Shown: one piece after another, positions 1-7,487 of the stretch | How the letters are laid out: the number at the start of each line of letters is the position of its first letter | How positions within the stretch are numbered: position 1 is the stretch's first letter | Source: Rugosimonospora acidiphila | GTDB lineage: Bacteria; Actinomycetota; Actinomycetes; Mycobacteriales; Micromonosporaceae | DNA length: 64,000 nucleotides | Assembly (NCBI RefSeq): GCF_039543385.1 | Contig: NZ_BAABJQ010000019.1 | Location: 1 to 64,000 of the forward strand | Direction: 5' to 3' | Position numbers and translations under genes: made by a program | Notes under the pieces: generated by a model | Seen by the model: only the letters and a program-made list of their open reading frames with translations | Databases searched by the model: none | Told to the model about the DNA's origin: nothing

Positions 1-594
1 GCGATGCGGCTGGCGAGGCTGGCGCGCCGCCAGGCTCGGGCTAGGCGATGCCACGCTGTTGCCATCTTCACGCCTCTCCTTCAGCTCCCAGCCGCTGTTC
101 CACCGCTATGACGGATACCGCCCGCCAATCGTTCAAGGGATGTGAATCGAACGTCCTCGGCGGCCGTAGTTGGGGCCGATCCGGGTCGCGCTCAACTTGT
201 CGAGATCCCGGACCAATGGATGCGGCGCCTGATGCGGGGCCAGGAAACTATGCGCCGCCTCGAACTGCGTACTCGACGCCGACAGAACCCGGGTCTACGC
301 CGCCTCGGCGTACCCGGCCAGCCGCCGCCGACAGGACCGTCTTGCCGAAATCGGGCTCGCCCCGCGAGTAGCAGCGTGCCGCCGCCCGTCCTACCTGGCC
401 CGCGAACGAGCGCAGCAACGCGAGATCGTCGTGGCGTCCGACGAGATTGCCGGCAGGGGTACCGAACACGTGGACCGCCGGGGACTCGGCCCCCCGACCC
501 GGTGAACTCCACAGCCGTCCCGGCCCGCTAGCCAAGATCGTAGAGACCGGGTCGGTCAGCGGGAACTGGATGGGGGGCCAGGAACACGGCCGGA
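1..594. other. Left-edge region without an intact gene
   Basis: No complete gene is supported here. The only recognisable coding signal is a short decayed LuxR/LAL ATPase remnant on the minus strand, listed separately. The other open frames in this stretch show no family resemblance and overlap each other on both strands, as expected in GC-rich DNA. Confidence 0.5.
248..475 (-). pseudogene. Remnant of a LAL/LuxR-family ATPase regulator (N-terminal NTPase piece)
   Basis: The minus-strand translation holds a short stretch resembling the start of the ATPase domain of large LuxR-family (LAL) regulators. LVGRHDDLALLRSF matches the usual FVGRxxELxxL opening, and GEPDFGKTVL sits where the Walker A GEPGVGKTxL belongs, with Gly-Val changed to Asp-Phe. 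The similarity fades after about 65 codons, and no HTH or remaining ATPase body follows within the window. I read it as a decayed fragment; it could instead be the start of a gene cut by an old rearrangement. Confidence 0.45.
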
Positions 595-3414
595 TCAGTC
601 CTCGGGTGGGAGGGCGGCGAGTTTCGCCCGGACGTAGCGGGCTGTGTCGGCGGCGGGCCGGCCGACCTCATGGGCCACGCTGTCCGCGATGCCGCTGTTC
701 GCCGACAGGTCGAGGTAGCGCTGCCAGGCCCGGCGGGCACGGGACGGGTGGCCGGTGGCGAGCAGAGCGTCACCGTGCTCGGCGAGCAGGCCCACCTCGT
801 TCATCAGGTCATTGACGTGGCGCGCGGCTTCCAGAGCGCGTTCGCCGAAGGCGACGGCGTCGGCCACATCGCCAATGGCGGCGTGGTTGCGGGCGAGTTC
901 GGCCAGCAACTGCGGGGCGAGGTTCTCGCCACCCGGGTACTGCCCGCTGAGGGCCAGGCCCTCGAGGAAGGCCGGGAAGGCGTCCCGGGGTCGGCCGGCC
1001 ATGCGCTGCATCTGGCCGTAGGCGGACAATGCGGTGCACAGCACCAGCGGGACTCCGCAGCCCCGGGCGGCCTGGACCGCGCGCGCCGCGAGGTCCATCC
1101 GCTCCTGCGGGTCACGGGCGAGCGTGACCGCCATGTTGCGCAGCGTGTTCGCTTGGCCGGTGAGGTCGCCGAGCCGTTCGAAGCCGCGCAGCGCCGTGTC
1201 GTAGTGGGAGCGGGCGGTGTCCAGGTCGCCGCTGCGGGCGAATTTGGCGGCCGCATCCCGGTGGCACTCGGCGATGAGGGCGAGCGGGACGTCACCGCCG
1301 GTGTGCTTCTCCACGGCGCTCGCCGCGTCGAGGGCAAGGCGGACGTACGGCAGCAGATCGCGCGGCGCGTCGATGTTGTCGCTCATCGGTCGCCAGTCCT
1401 GGGTGATGAGCAAGACGGTCCACGAGTCTCCCTGGTCGGCGGCGCGGCGGACGATCGACTGCAGCACGGCGCGTTCCCGCTGATACCAGTGAACGGCGTC
1501 GGTGGGGCCGGTCGGGGATTCCGGTACCACCCCGCCCGCGGGCGGGGGCAGCGCGACCAGGGGAGGTCGGCCGTACTGCAGGCACGCGGTACGCGTCGAG
1601 TGGAGGTAGTGGGCCAGCAGCCGCGTGGTGGTTTCGACGAGGTCGGTGGCCGCCTGTTCGAGGGCGTACCGGCGGACCAGGTCGTGGTAGGCGAAGCGGC
1701 CGGGTGCAGTCTCGCGGAGCAGGCTTGCGGCGGTGAGCGCGGTCAGCGCGGTGCGGGTCCGGGCGGCGGGCAGTGCGGTGAGGCTGACCGCGGCGGCCAG
1801 GGAGATGTCCGGGCCGGGATGGATGGCGAGCGCGTGCAGCGCCGTCGCGGCGTCGGGGGTGAGCGCCCGGTAGGACCAGGTGAGTACCTCGCGTAGGTCG
1901 ACCTCCTGGTCGTCGTCGACGAGCAGGTCCAGCGGCGCGACGGAGTTCGTCATCTCGCTGGCCAGCAGGTCCAGAGGGAACACCGGGTTCAGCACGCCCC
2001 GGGCCGCGACGATGGCCAGCGCCAGCGGCAGGCCCCCGCAGGCGTCGTGCAGGCGTTCAAGCGCGCGCGGCGCGCCACGAGCGCGGGCCGGGCCGAGCCG
2101 CTTGGTCAGGAACTGGGCGGCCTCGTCGCCGGTGAAGGGTTCCAGGTTGACCAGGTTCGCGCTCGCGCGGGCGACGAGGCTGGCCAGGCGGTTGCGGCTG
2201 GTGACGATGACCCGGCTGTCGGTGCGGCCGGGCAGCAGCGGCTCCACCTGCCGCGCGTCGCGGGCGTTGTCGAGCACGATCACCAGGCGGCGGGAGGCGA
2301 GCAGGGTGCGCAGCAGGGCGCCTCGGGCCTCGGCTTCGTCGGGCAGGGTGGCCGGCGCGACGCCGAGAGACTGCAACAGGTCGCGCAGCGCATCGTTCGG
2401 CTCCGCGGGGCGCCCGGTGGCGTCGAAGCCGCGCAGGTTGACGTAGAGCTGGCCGTCGGGAAAGTCCGCGGCGTGCGTGTGGGCCCAGTGCAGCGCGAGG
2501 GTGGTCTTGCCGACGCCCGCCATGCCGCTGATCACCGATACCGGGCCGCCGTCGTCACCGATCGCGACGAGGGCGGCGGCGCGGCCGGCGAACGCCGGGG
2601 GCGCCGCCGGTAGCTGCGCCGGGGCCGGCGCGGGGTCGCGGACCGTGGGCACGGCCGTGACGGGGGCGGCCGGGGTGGAGGTGAGGGCGGCGCGATAGGC
2701 GTTGGCGAGCTCCGGGCCGGGATCGGCGCCCAGCTCGTCGCGGAGGCGGTCGCGGGTCTGGCCGTACACGGTCAGCGCCTCCGCCGAGCGTCCGGCGGCG
2801 TGCAGACAGCGGATGAGCGCGGCCTGCAGCGGCTCGTCGAGCGGGTGCTCGGCGGCGACGCCGCGCACGCCGGGTACGACGTCGGCGGCCATGCCGCAGC
2901 GGATGCCATGCTGGGCGGCCAGGACCGCGGCGCGCACGCGTTCGTCCTCCACCGCCACCATCAGGGGCAGGCCGCGCAGCGGCTCGTCGCCGGGTGGCGC
3001 GGCGGCCAGCCTCAGCGCCTCGACCAGCAGCGTGGTCGACTCGGGCGGTGCGCTCCGGTGCGCGTCAGCCACCAGCGATCGGAACCGCTGCAGATCGTTG
3101 GGTGCGGCGAGCCGGTAGCCCGCACCGACCGGCAGCAGCCACTGCCCGACCGCACGGCGCGCGATGGCCGGCTCGAAGATCCGGCGCAGCGTACCGATGT
3201 AGCGATGGATCTGGTTGACCGCGCTGGCCGCCGGCTCGTCGTCCCACAGCGCGCCGATGAGCTGCCCGACCGTTACCGGCTGACCGCCGGCGGCCAGCAG
3301 CAGGCCGAGCGTGGCGCGCTGCTTCGGCGGCCCCAGCGTCAGCTCGATGTCCTCGCGCCAGGCCCGCACCCCGCCGAACAGGGTGCACCACAGGTCGGGC
3401 TGGCGGGCGCTCAC
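595..3414 (-). CDS. SARP-type regulator with NB-ARC ATPase and TPR domains (AfsR-like)
   Basis: Predicted cytoplasmic transcription activator of 939 residues. It has a winged-helix DNA-binding domain (about residues 1-95, with LTLGPPKQRATLGLLL typical of SARPs), a bacterial transcriptional activation domain (about 100-245), an NB-ARC-type ATPase with Walker A GMAGVGKTTL near residue 300, and C-terminal TPR-like helices. The open frame extends upstream to 3555, but that would overlap the divergent gene at 3536. The GTG at 3414, reading VSARQPDLWC, opens directly into the SARP domain and is preferred, although its ribosome site is weak. SARPs bind direct repeats spaced 11 bp near the -35 of targets. 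Exactly such repeats lie at 3455-3482 in front of the divergent hydrolase gene, and a matching promoter precedes the ECF sigma gene at 55878. Family and domain order are clear; the target assignment is inference. Confidence 0.88.
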   Translation of the reverse strand: MSARQPDLWCTLFGGVRAWREDIELTLGPPKQRATLGLLLAAGGQPVTVGQLIGALWDDEPAASAVNQIHRYIGTLRRIFEPAIARRAVGQWLLPVGAGYRLAAPNDLQRFRSLVADAHRSAPPESTTLLVEALRLAAAPPGDEPLRGLPLMVAVEDERVRAAVLAAQHGIRCGMAADVVPGVRGVAAEHPLDEPLQAALIRCLHAAGRSAEALTVYGQTRDRLRDELGADPGPELANAYRAALTSTPAAPVTAVPTVRDPAPAPAQLPAAPPAFAGRAAALVAIGDDGGPVSVISGMAGVGKTTLALHWAHTHAADFPDGQLYVNLRGFDATGRPAEPNDALRDLLQSLGVAPATLPDEAEARGALLRTLLASRRLVIVLDNARDARQVEPLLPGRTDSRVIVTSRNRLASLVARASANLVNLEPFTGDEAAQFLTKRLGPARARGAPRALERLHDACGGLPLALAIVAARGVLNPVFPLDLLASEMTNSVAPLDLLVDDDQEVDLREVLTWSYRALTPDAATALHALAIHPGPDISLAAAVSLTALPAARTRTALTALTAASLLRETAPGRFAYHDLVRRYALEQAATDLVETTTRLLAHYLHSTRTACLQYGRPPLVALPPPAGGVVPESPTGPTDAVHWYQRERAVLQSIVRRAADQGDSWTVLLITQDWRPMSDNIDAPRDLLPYVRLALDAASAVEKHTGGDVPLALIAECHRDAAAKFARSGDLDTARSHYDTALRGFERLGDLTGQANTLRNMAVTLARDPQERMDLAARAVQAARGCGVPLVLCTALSAYGQMQRMAGRPRDAFPAFLEGLALSGQYPGGENLAPQLLAELARNHAAIGDVADAVAFGERALEAARHVNDLMNEVGLLAEHGDALLATGHPSRARRAWQRYLDLSANSGIADSVAHEVGRPAADTARYVRAKLAALPPED

Positions 3415-3454
3415 CCCGCCATCTTGACACGCCTGTGCCCGAACCAGCTGGCAC

Positions 3455-3496
3455 GCACTTGACGTGCACTTCGCGCGCACAAGCAGTTCGTAGCGT
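3455..3496 (+). promoter_or_regulatory. Probable SARP-operated promoter of the hydrolase gene at 3536
   Basis: GCACTT begins at 3455 and at 3466, and a third, weaker copy GCACAA begins at 3477, so the spacing is exactly 11 bp. A TAGCGT hexamer at 3491-3496 lies 8 bp after the third repeat. SARP sites are known as direct repeats at 11-bp period with the last copy about 8 bp upstream of the -10 box. The block CGTAGCGTC (3489-3497) recurs at the same distance in front of the ECF sigma gene. Binding itself is inferred. Confidence 0.6.
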
Positions 3497-3535
3497 CGTC
3501 GCTGCTCCCAACCCCTACTTCGAAGGAGGCTGCTC

Positions 3536-4228
3536 ATGAGCCAGCCGCTGACCAACGTCGTGCTGGTGCACGGCGGGTTCGTCGACGGGTCCGGGTGGCA
3601 GGGCGTCTACGACCTGCTGACCGGCGAAGGTTTCCGAGTCAGCGTCGTGCAGCACGCCACGCTCTCCCTCACCGCCGACGTCGGGGCCACCAACCGGGTT
3701 CTCGACGCCCAGGACGGCCCGGCGGTACTCGTCGGCCACTCCTACGGTGGGGCCGTCATCTCCGAAGCCGGCACCCACGACAACGTGGCGGCGCTGGTGT
3801 ATGTCGCCGCGTTCGCCCCGGATCAGGGCGAGTCGGTCAGCACGCTCATCGCCGACCCGCCGCCCGGGGCGCCGGTGCCGCCGATCCTGCCGCCCGGCGA
3901 CGGCTTCCTGCTGCTGGACCGTGACCAGTTCGCCGCGTCGTTCGCCGCCGACCTGCCCGCCGCCCAGGCGGCGTTCATGGCCGACGCGCAGCTGCCCTGG
4001 GGGGTCGACGCGCTCGCCGGTACCGTCAGCAAACCGGCGTGGCGGGCCCGGCCCAGCTGGTACCTGGTCACCACGGACGACCGCATGATCCCGCCGCCGG
4101 CCCAGCGCGCCATGGCCGAACGGGCCGGCGCGACGACCGTCGAAACGCCGGGCAGCCACGCCATCTACGTCTCCAACCCGCAGGCGGTCGCCGACCTCAT
4201 CACCCAGGTCGCGCACCAGTCCGCCTGA
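3536..4228 (+). CDS. Alpha/beta hydrolase, EstC-like (230 aa)
   Basis: Predicted soluble alpha/beta-fold hydrolase. It has the oxyanion-region HGGFVDGSGW near the N terminus, the nucleophile elbow GHSYGG (Ser near residue 68), an acid candidate in TTDDRMIPP and the terminal His in GSHAIYVSNP, so the catalytic triad looks complete. The ATG follows GAAGGAGG, a strong ribosome site. A very similar paralogue lies at 55012; the HGGFVDGSGWQGVYD and ADPPxGAPVPPILPP stretches are almost identical. It diverges from the SARP gene, whose likely operators overlap its promoter. The physiological substrate cannot be told from sequence; relatives include esterases and hydrolases acting on small molecules. 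Confidence 0.9.
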   Translation: MSQPLTNVVLVHGGFVDGSGWQGVYDLLTGEGFRVSVVQHATLSLTADVGATNRVLDAQDGPAVLVGHSYGGAVISEAGTHDNVAALVYVAAFAPDQGESVSTLIADPPPGAPVPPILPPGDGFLLLDRDQFAASFAADLPAAQAAFMADAQLPWGVDALAGTVSKPAWRARPSWYLVTTDDRMIPPPAQRAMAERAGATTVETPGSHAIYVSNPQAVADLITQVAHQSA

Positions 4229-4256
4229 CCAAAGGCCCGCACGGACAAGGACCGCG

Positions 4257-5123
4257 ATGACGAACGATGCCCTGGCCGCCGGAGTGCACGTGCTCGACGT
4301 GGACGGCCGGCCGCAGCGCTACCACGTGTGCGGCCGAGGCCCCGTCTGCCTGGTGCACCCCGGCGGCCCCGGCCTCGGCTGGGAGTACCTGCGCATGCCC
4401 GGACTTGAGGTACATCTGACGATGGTGTACCTCGAACCGGTCGGGACCGGCGCCTCGGCCCGCCTCGGGCACCCCGATGAGTACACCGTCGAGCGGTACG
4501 CCCACTTCACCGGCGCTGTCCTGGACCGGCTCGACGCGCCGGCACCGCTGCTGCTCGGGCACTCGCACGGCGGGTTCGTGGCCCAGCGGTACGCGCTGGA
4601 CCATCCCGGCCGGGTCGGCGGCCTGGTGCTCTACTCCACCTCCCCGCTGACCGGCCCCGGGTTTTGGAACGCCGCGGTTGCCAACGTGCAACTGTTTCCC
4701 CGGCGGTACCCGGACCGGCCCGCCGCCGCCGACATCCCGCCCGCGTTCGCCGCCGCGCTCGCCGCCGACACCGATGAGACCTACACCGCGGAACTGCGCC
4801 GGCTGCTACCCATCTACCTGGCCGATCCCTGGCGTGACCCGGCGCTGCTGGACACGATTCGCGCGACCCTGCGCGCGTGGGTCGCTCCGAACCGCGCGCA
4901 GCAGCCTCACCCGTTCGACGTCCGCGCAGAGCTGGCCACGCTGACGTCACCGACCCTGGTCGTGACCGGCGCCCACGACTTCATCTGCGGCCCGGCCTGG
5001 GCCGGCGAACTGGCCGCCGCGGTCCCTCGCGCCGAACTGGTCGTCCTAGGGGGCAGCGGCCACCTGGCCCACCTGGAGCAGGCGGACGCTTTCACCGCGA
5101 CGGTCGCCGCCTTCGCCCGATGA
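4257..5123 (+). CDS. Alpha/beta hydrolase, proline iminopeptidase-like (288 aa)
   Basis: Predicted cytoplasmic hydrolase of the prolyl-aminopeptidase/haloalkane-type alpha/beta group. HPGGPGLGWEY matches the HGGPG oxyanion motif of proline iminopeptidases with one change. GHSHGG is the nucleophile elbow, GAHDFICG holds the acid, and GSGHLAHLE the catalytic His. It begins 28 bp after the preceding hydrolase on the same strand, with AAGGA upstream of the ATG, so the two are probably co-transcribed and share the SARP-type promoter. The lid (about residues 130-220) is where these enzymes choose substrates and shows nothing diagnostic. Confidence 0.88.
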   Translation: MTNDALAAGVHVLDVDGRPQRYHVCGRGPVCLVHPGGPGLGWEYLRMPGLEVHLTMVYLEPVGTGASARLGHPDEYTVERYAHFTGAVLDRLDAPAPLLLGHSHGGFVAQRYALDHPGRVGGLVLYSTSPLTGPGFWNAAVANVQLFPRRYPDRPAAADIPPAFAAALAADTDETYTAELRRLLPIYLADPWRDPALLDTIRATLRAWVAPNRAQQPHPFDVRAELATLTSPTLVVTGAHDFICGPAWAGELAAAVPRAELVVLGGSGHLAHLEQADAFTATVAAFAR

Positions 5124-5519
5124 CCAGCGGCACCGCCCCGGTTCCGGCCATCCACCCTGGACGCCCGGACCGCCGTTCGCCCGCCAGGCGGCGGGCCGGC
5201 TCGGGCTCAACTCCGCTCCCCAGTTCATGCCGGTCGCCGGAGTGGACCCGCTGCCGGACGAGGTGGGCTGGGCGGCATGCCTGGCCCACCGGGCGCCCGG
5301 CCTCGACGTCATCACCGGTACCACCGCACGGAAGATGGGTGCCTTCTACGCCCTGAACCCCGTACTACAACGTACCCGCCTTATCTGCGCCGTAGGCGAC
5401 GCTCTCGCCGACAGCGTGGAACGCGCCGCGGGCACCGCCGGTTTCTGCCGACCGGCCCGCCACCTGGCCATCCGGGCAGCCGTGCGCATGCTACGGCGAC
5501 AATTTCTGTGGTGTTGTCT
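5124..5519 (+). pseudogene. Unidentified gene remnant truncated by the IS element
   Basis: An open frame readable from about 5160 (FARQAAGRLGLNSAPQF, then an ATG at 5227) codes at least 100 residues with non-random composition, including VAGVDPLPDEVGWAACLAHR. It ends inside the left end of the insertion element at 5523. No start with a ribosome site is visible and I do not recognise the family. It may be the 3' part of a decayed gene cut by the insertion; chance coding in GC-rich DNA cannot be excluded. Confidence 0.3.
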
Positions 5520-5522
5520 TCA

Positions 5523-5538
5523 GAGCCTGTTCCTGAAC
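5523..5538 (+). repeat. Left terminal inverted repeat of the IS element
   Basis: GAGCCTGTTCCTGAAC, the exact complement of the right end at 7430-7445, directly preceded by TCA at 5520-5522. Confidence 0.8.
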
Positions 5539-5717
5539 TGACCTGGGGAGCTGCCAGCGGCAGCTGGAATTCTCCGGGGACAGCCGGTTGACGTGGCACC
5601 TTCTGTGATCGCTCGGGAAGCAGCAGTACTGCTGAGGCGGGAGTCTGGGGTCGCGTTATTCGACGCCGCGTTCTGACAACCCGGTCATCGGGCTGCGGGC
5701 GCTGCGATGGCAGAGCG

Positions 5718-6335
5718 TCATCGATAGAGGCTGGTAGTCGGGTTGCCTCGGTCCCGTAGGTCGACGAGGGTGACCTGCCCAGGCCCGGCGACATCACTGC
5801 AGTGCGGACCGTGCAGGTCCAGCGACGCCAAGTTCGCCGCGATGCCCTGCCTGAAGTAGGCGTTGTCTAGGTCGAAGGACACACGCGTCCCCGCTCCTGC
5901 CTCGGGGACGAAGTTCCGAGGCTCCGAGACGGGGCGTAGCCCGGCGAGTTCCTGGCGTAGGCCGACTCCGTCTCGCCATACTTCAGCGACTGTGCGCGAG
6001 CTCAGAGCGGCCGCTGCGGCGCTGACCCATCGGGCGGGACCGAGCATCGAGCCGTAGTAGCCCAGGCGCACGCCGAGATCGTCCAAAGCATCGGCTCGAT
6101 CGTCGCTGACCATAAAGGCGAGATCACCGATAATCTCCGCTTTCACCTGCAGGGTATGCACCGCAGCGACTCGGGCCGCCGGATGGAGCACGTGTGCCAG
6201 CACACCCTCCAGCACTCGTGTAGCGAGGTCGGGACTGCCTCGACCTGCTCCGAAGTACATAGCGGGTCGCGTCCGGACGGACTCGTCGAACTCGATGACC
6301 TGGATATCAGACGCGCTGTACCTGCCCACCGTCAC
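5718..6335 (-). CDS. GyrB-like GHKL-fold protein, passenger of the IS element (205 aa)
   Basis: Function unknown. The opening (EFDESVRTRPAMYFGAG) matches the gyrase B/topoisomerase IV motif around RKRPGMYIG. Later parts also run parallel to the gyrase ATPase domain: GSMLGPARWVSAAAAALS resembles the region of GVHGVGxSVVNALS, and GAGTRVSFDLDNAYF the GTTVTFxPD stretch. The usual DDGRGIP nucleotide loop is not recognisable, so ATP binding is doubtful. It begins with GTG at 6335 and no strong ribosome site. It lies between the inverted ends of the IS element, opposite in strand to the transposase, so it may be mobile cargo. The alternative is that an old chromosomal gene was captured between two IS ends. 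Confidence 0.6.
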   Translation of the reverse strand: MTVGRYSASDIQVIEFDESVRTRPAMYFGAGRGSPDLATRVLEGVLAHVLHPAARVAAVHTLQVKAEIIGDLAFMVSDDRADALDDLGVRLGYYGSMLGPARWVSAAAAALSSRTVAEVWRDGVGLRQELAGLRPVSEPRNFVPEAGAGTRVSFDLDNAYFRQGIAANLASLDLHGPHCSDVAGPGQVTLVDLRDRGNPTTSLYR

Positions 6336-6476
6336 AGGACCACGCTACTTCCGGAAACGGGTCCAAGACGTTCACCAATCGATCATCACTGGTGGCCGCT
6401 CATCTCCCCGCCAGCTGGCGCCAGCAGGAAAGTCCAACTGACCGCTATCAGCGGGCGTGTCGGCGAAGGGCATGGA

Positions 6477-6529
6477 GGAACTCCTGGTAGATCGAGCGGT
6501 GCTGAAGTGCCGTTTCCACCAGGAGTTCC
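6477..6529 (+). promoter_or_regulatory. Inverted repeat that would hide the transposase ribosome site
   Basis: GGAACTCCTGGT (6477-6488) and its exact complement ACCAGGAGTTCC (6518-6529) flank a 29-nt loop. The right arm contains AGGAG, 5 nt before a TTG (6531) that opens the transposase frame. Transcripts reading in from outside would fold this stem and mask the ribosome site, a known way for IS elements to avoid activation by read-through. The start choice is inferred. Confidence 0.45.
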
Positions 6530-6530
6530 G

Positions 6531-7445
6531 TTGCTATCGTGCCTGATCGCACCGCGCGATACCGCTCGGGGTGCGCGGTGTTGTCGTCTTGCCTCATTCC
6601 ACCGATCCACGCGTCGATCTCGGCGATACCCGTCGGACACGACCGACGCCCAATGGGCGGTCATCGACCCCCTGCTCCCGGATCCGGCCTGGCTGCGCGG
6701 GCAGGGCGGGCGGCGGGAGACGCACTGCCGGCGAGCGATCGTGGACGCGATCTTCTACCTGGTCGACAACGGCATCAAGTGGCGGGCCCTGCCGATGGAC
6801 TTCCCGCCCGGGTCGACGGTCTACAACTACTTCGCAGCCTGGGAAGCCGCCGGTCTCACCTAGGACATACTCGATGACCTGCGCGAACGAGTCCGGCTGG
6901 CCGAGGGTCGGGTGGCTACCCCGTCCGCGGCGATCATCGACTCCCAATCGGTAAAGGCCGCCGAGACCGTGGCGCGGACCAGTCGCGGCTTCGATGCCGG
7001 GAAGAAGATCAACGGGCGGAAGCGGCACATCGCGGTGGACACCATGGGCCTGTTGCTGTGCGTACTGGTGACCGCGGCCAGCGTGCAGGACCGTGACGGC
7101 GCCCGACCACTGCTGAGCCTGCTCGCCAATACCTGCCAGCGCCTACGACTGGTCTGGGCCGACGGCGCGTACGCCGGCAAGCTCATCGACTGGGCCCACC
7201 GCAGCTGGACAATCACGCTGGCGATCGTGAAACGCAGCGATGACGCGAGCGGCTTTGTTGTGCTGCCCAGACGCTGGGTCGTGGAACGAAGCCTGGCCTG
7301 GATCACCCGACATCGCCGCTGCGTCCGGGACTATGAACGCCTACCGGCCCACCACGAAGCCGTAGTCCGCTGGTCCATGATCCGCATCACCAGCCAACGC
7401 CTCACCAACACAACAATCACCTTCGATAGGTTCAGGAACAGGCTC
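6531..7445 (+). pseudogene. IS5-family transposase broken by an in-frame amber codon
   Basis: From 6627 the frame reads YPSDTTDAQWAVIDPLLPD and then DNGIKWRALPMDFPP, the DDE-transposase N-terminal region of IS5-type elements. It continues with IIDSQSVKAAETV, GRKRHIAVDTMG, VWADGAYAGKL and RRWVVERSLAWITRHRR, covering the first and second catalytic Asp and the YREK-like final motif. A TAG at 6861-6863 interrupts it after WEAAGLT; the same frame carries the protein on both sides, so a single base substitution is enough to explain it. There is no stop before the right end of the element, so the frame would run on into flanking DNA. A TTG at 6531 behind AGGAG is the best start. As it stands this copy should not make a full transposase. 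Confidence 0.8.
7430..7445 (-). repeat. Right terminal inverted repeat of the IS element
   Basis: Complement of GAGCCTGTTCCTGAAC, directly followed by TCA at 7446-7448, which matches the TCA before the left end. Confidence 0.8.
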
Positions 7446-7487
7446 TCAGAGCGTGTACGGCTTCGCGGGTCGAGCAGGACGACACGT

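Larger units (their letters stand above)
5523..7445. mobile_element. IS5/IS1031-like insertion element, 1.92 kb, with passenger gene
   Basis: The element is bounded by inverted ends GAGCCTGTTCCTGAAC (left, 5523-5538; right, the complement at 7430-7445), perfect over 16 bp. It is flanked by the trinucleotide TCA on both sides (5520-5522 and 7446-7448). A 3-bp TNA duplication and a GAGCC start are what I know of the IS1031 group of IS5. The plus-strand transposase fills the right half. The left half carries a minus-strand gene unrelated to transposition, which makes the element about twice the usual length. It landed just downstream of the XRE regulator gene, whose stop is at 7488. Confidence 0.75.

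Noticed and set aside
3415..3555. Upstream extension of the SARP gene to 3555
   Set aside because: It would overlap the start of the divergent hydrolase gene and adds residues with no SARP resemblance.
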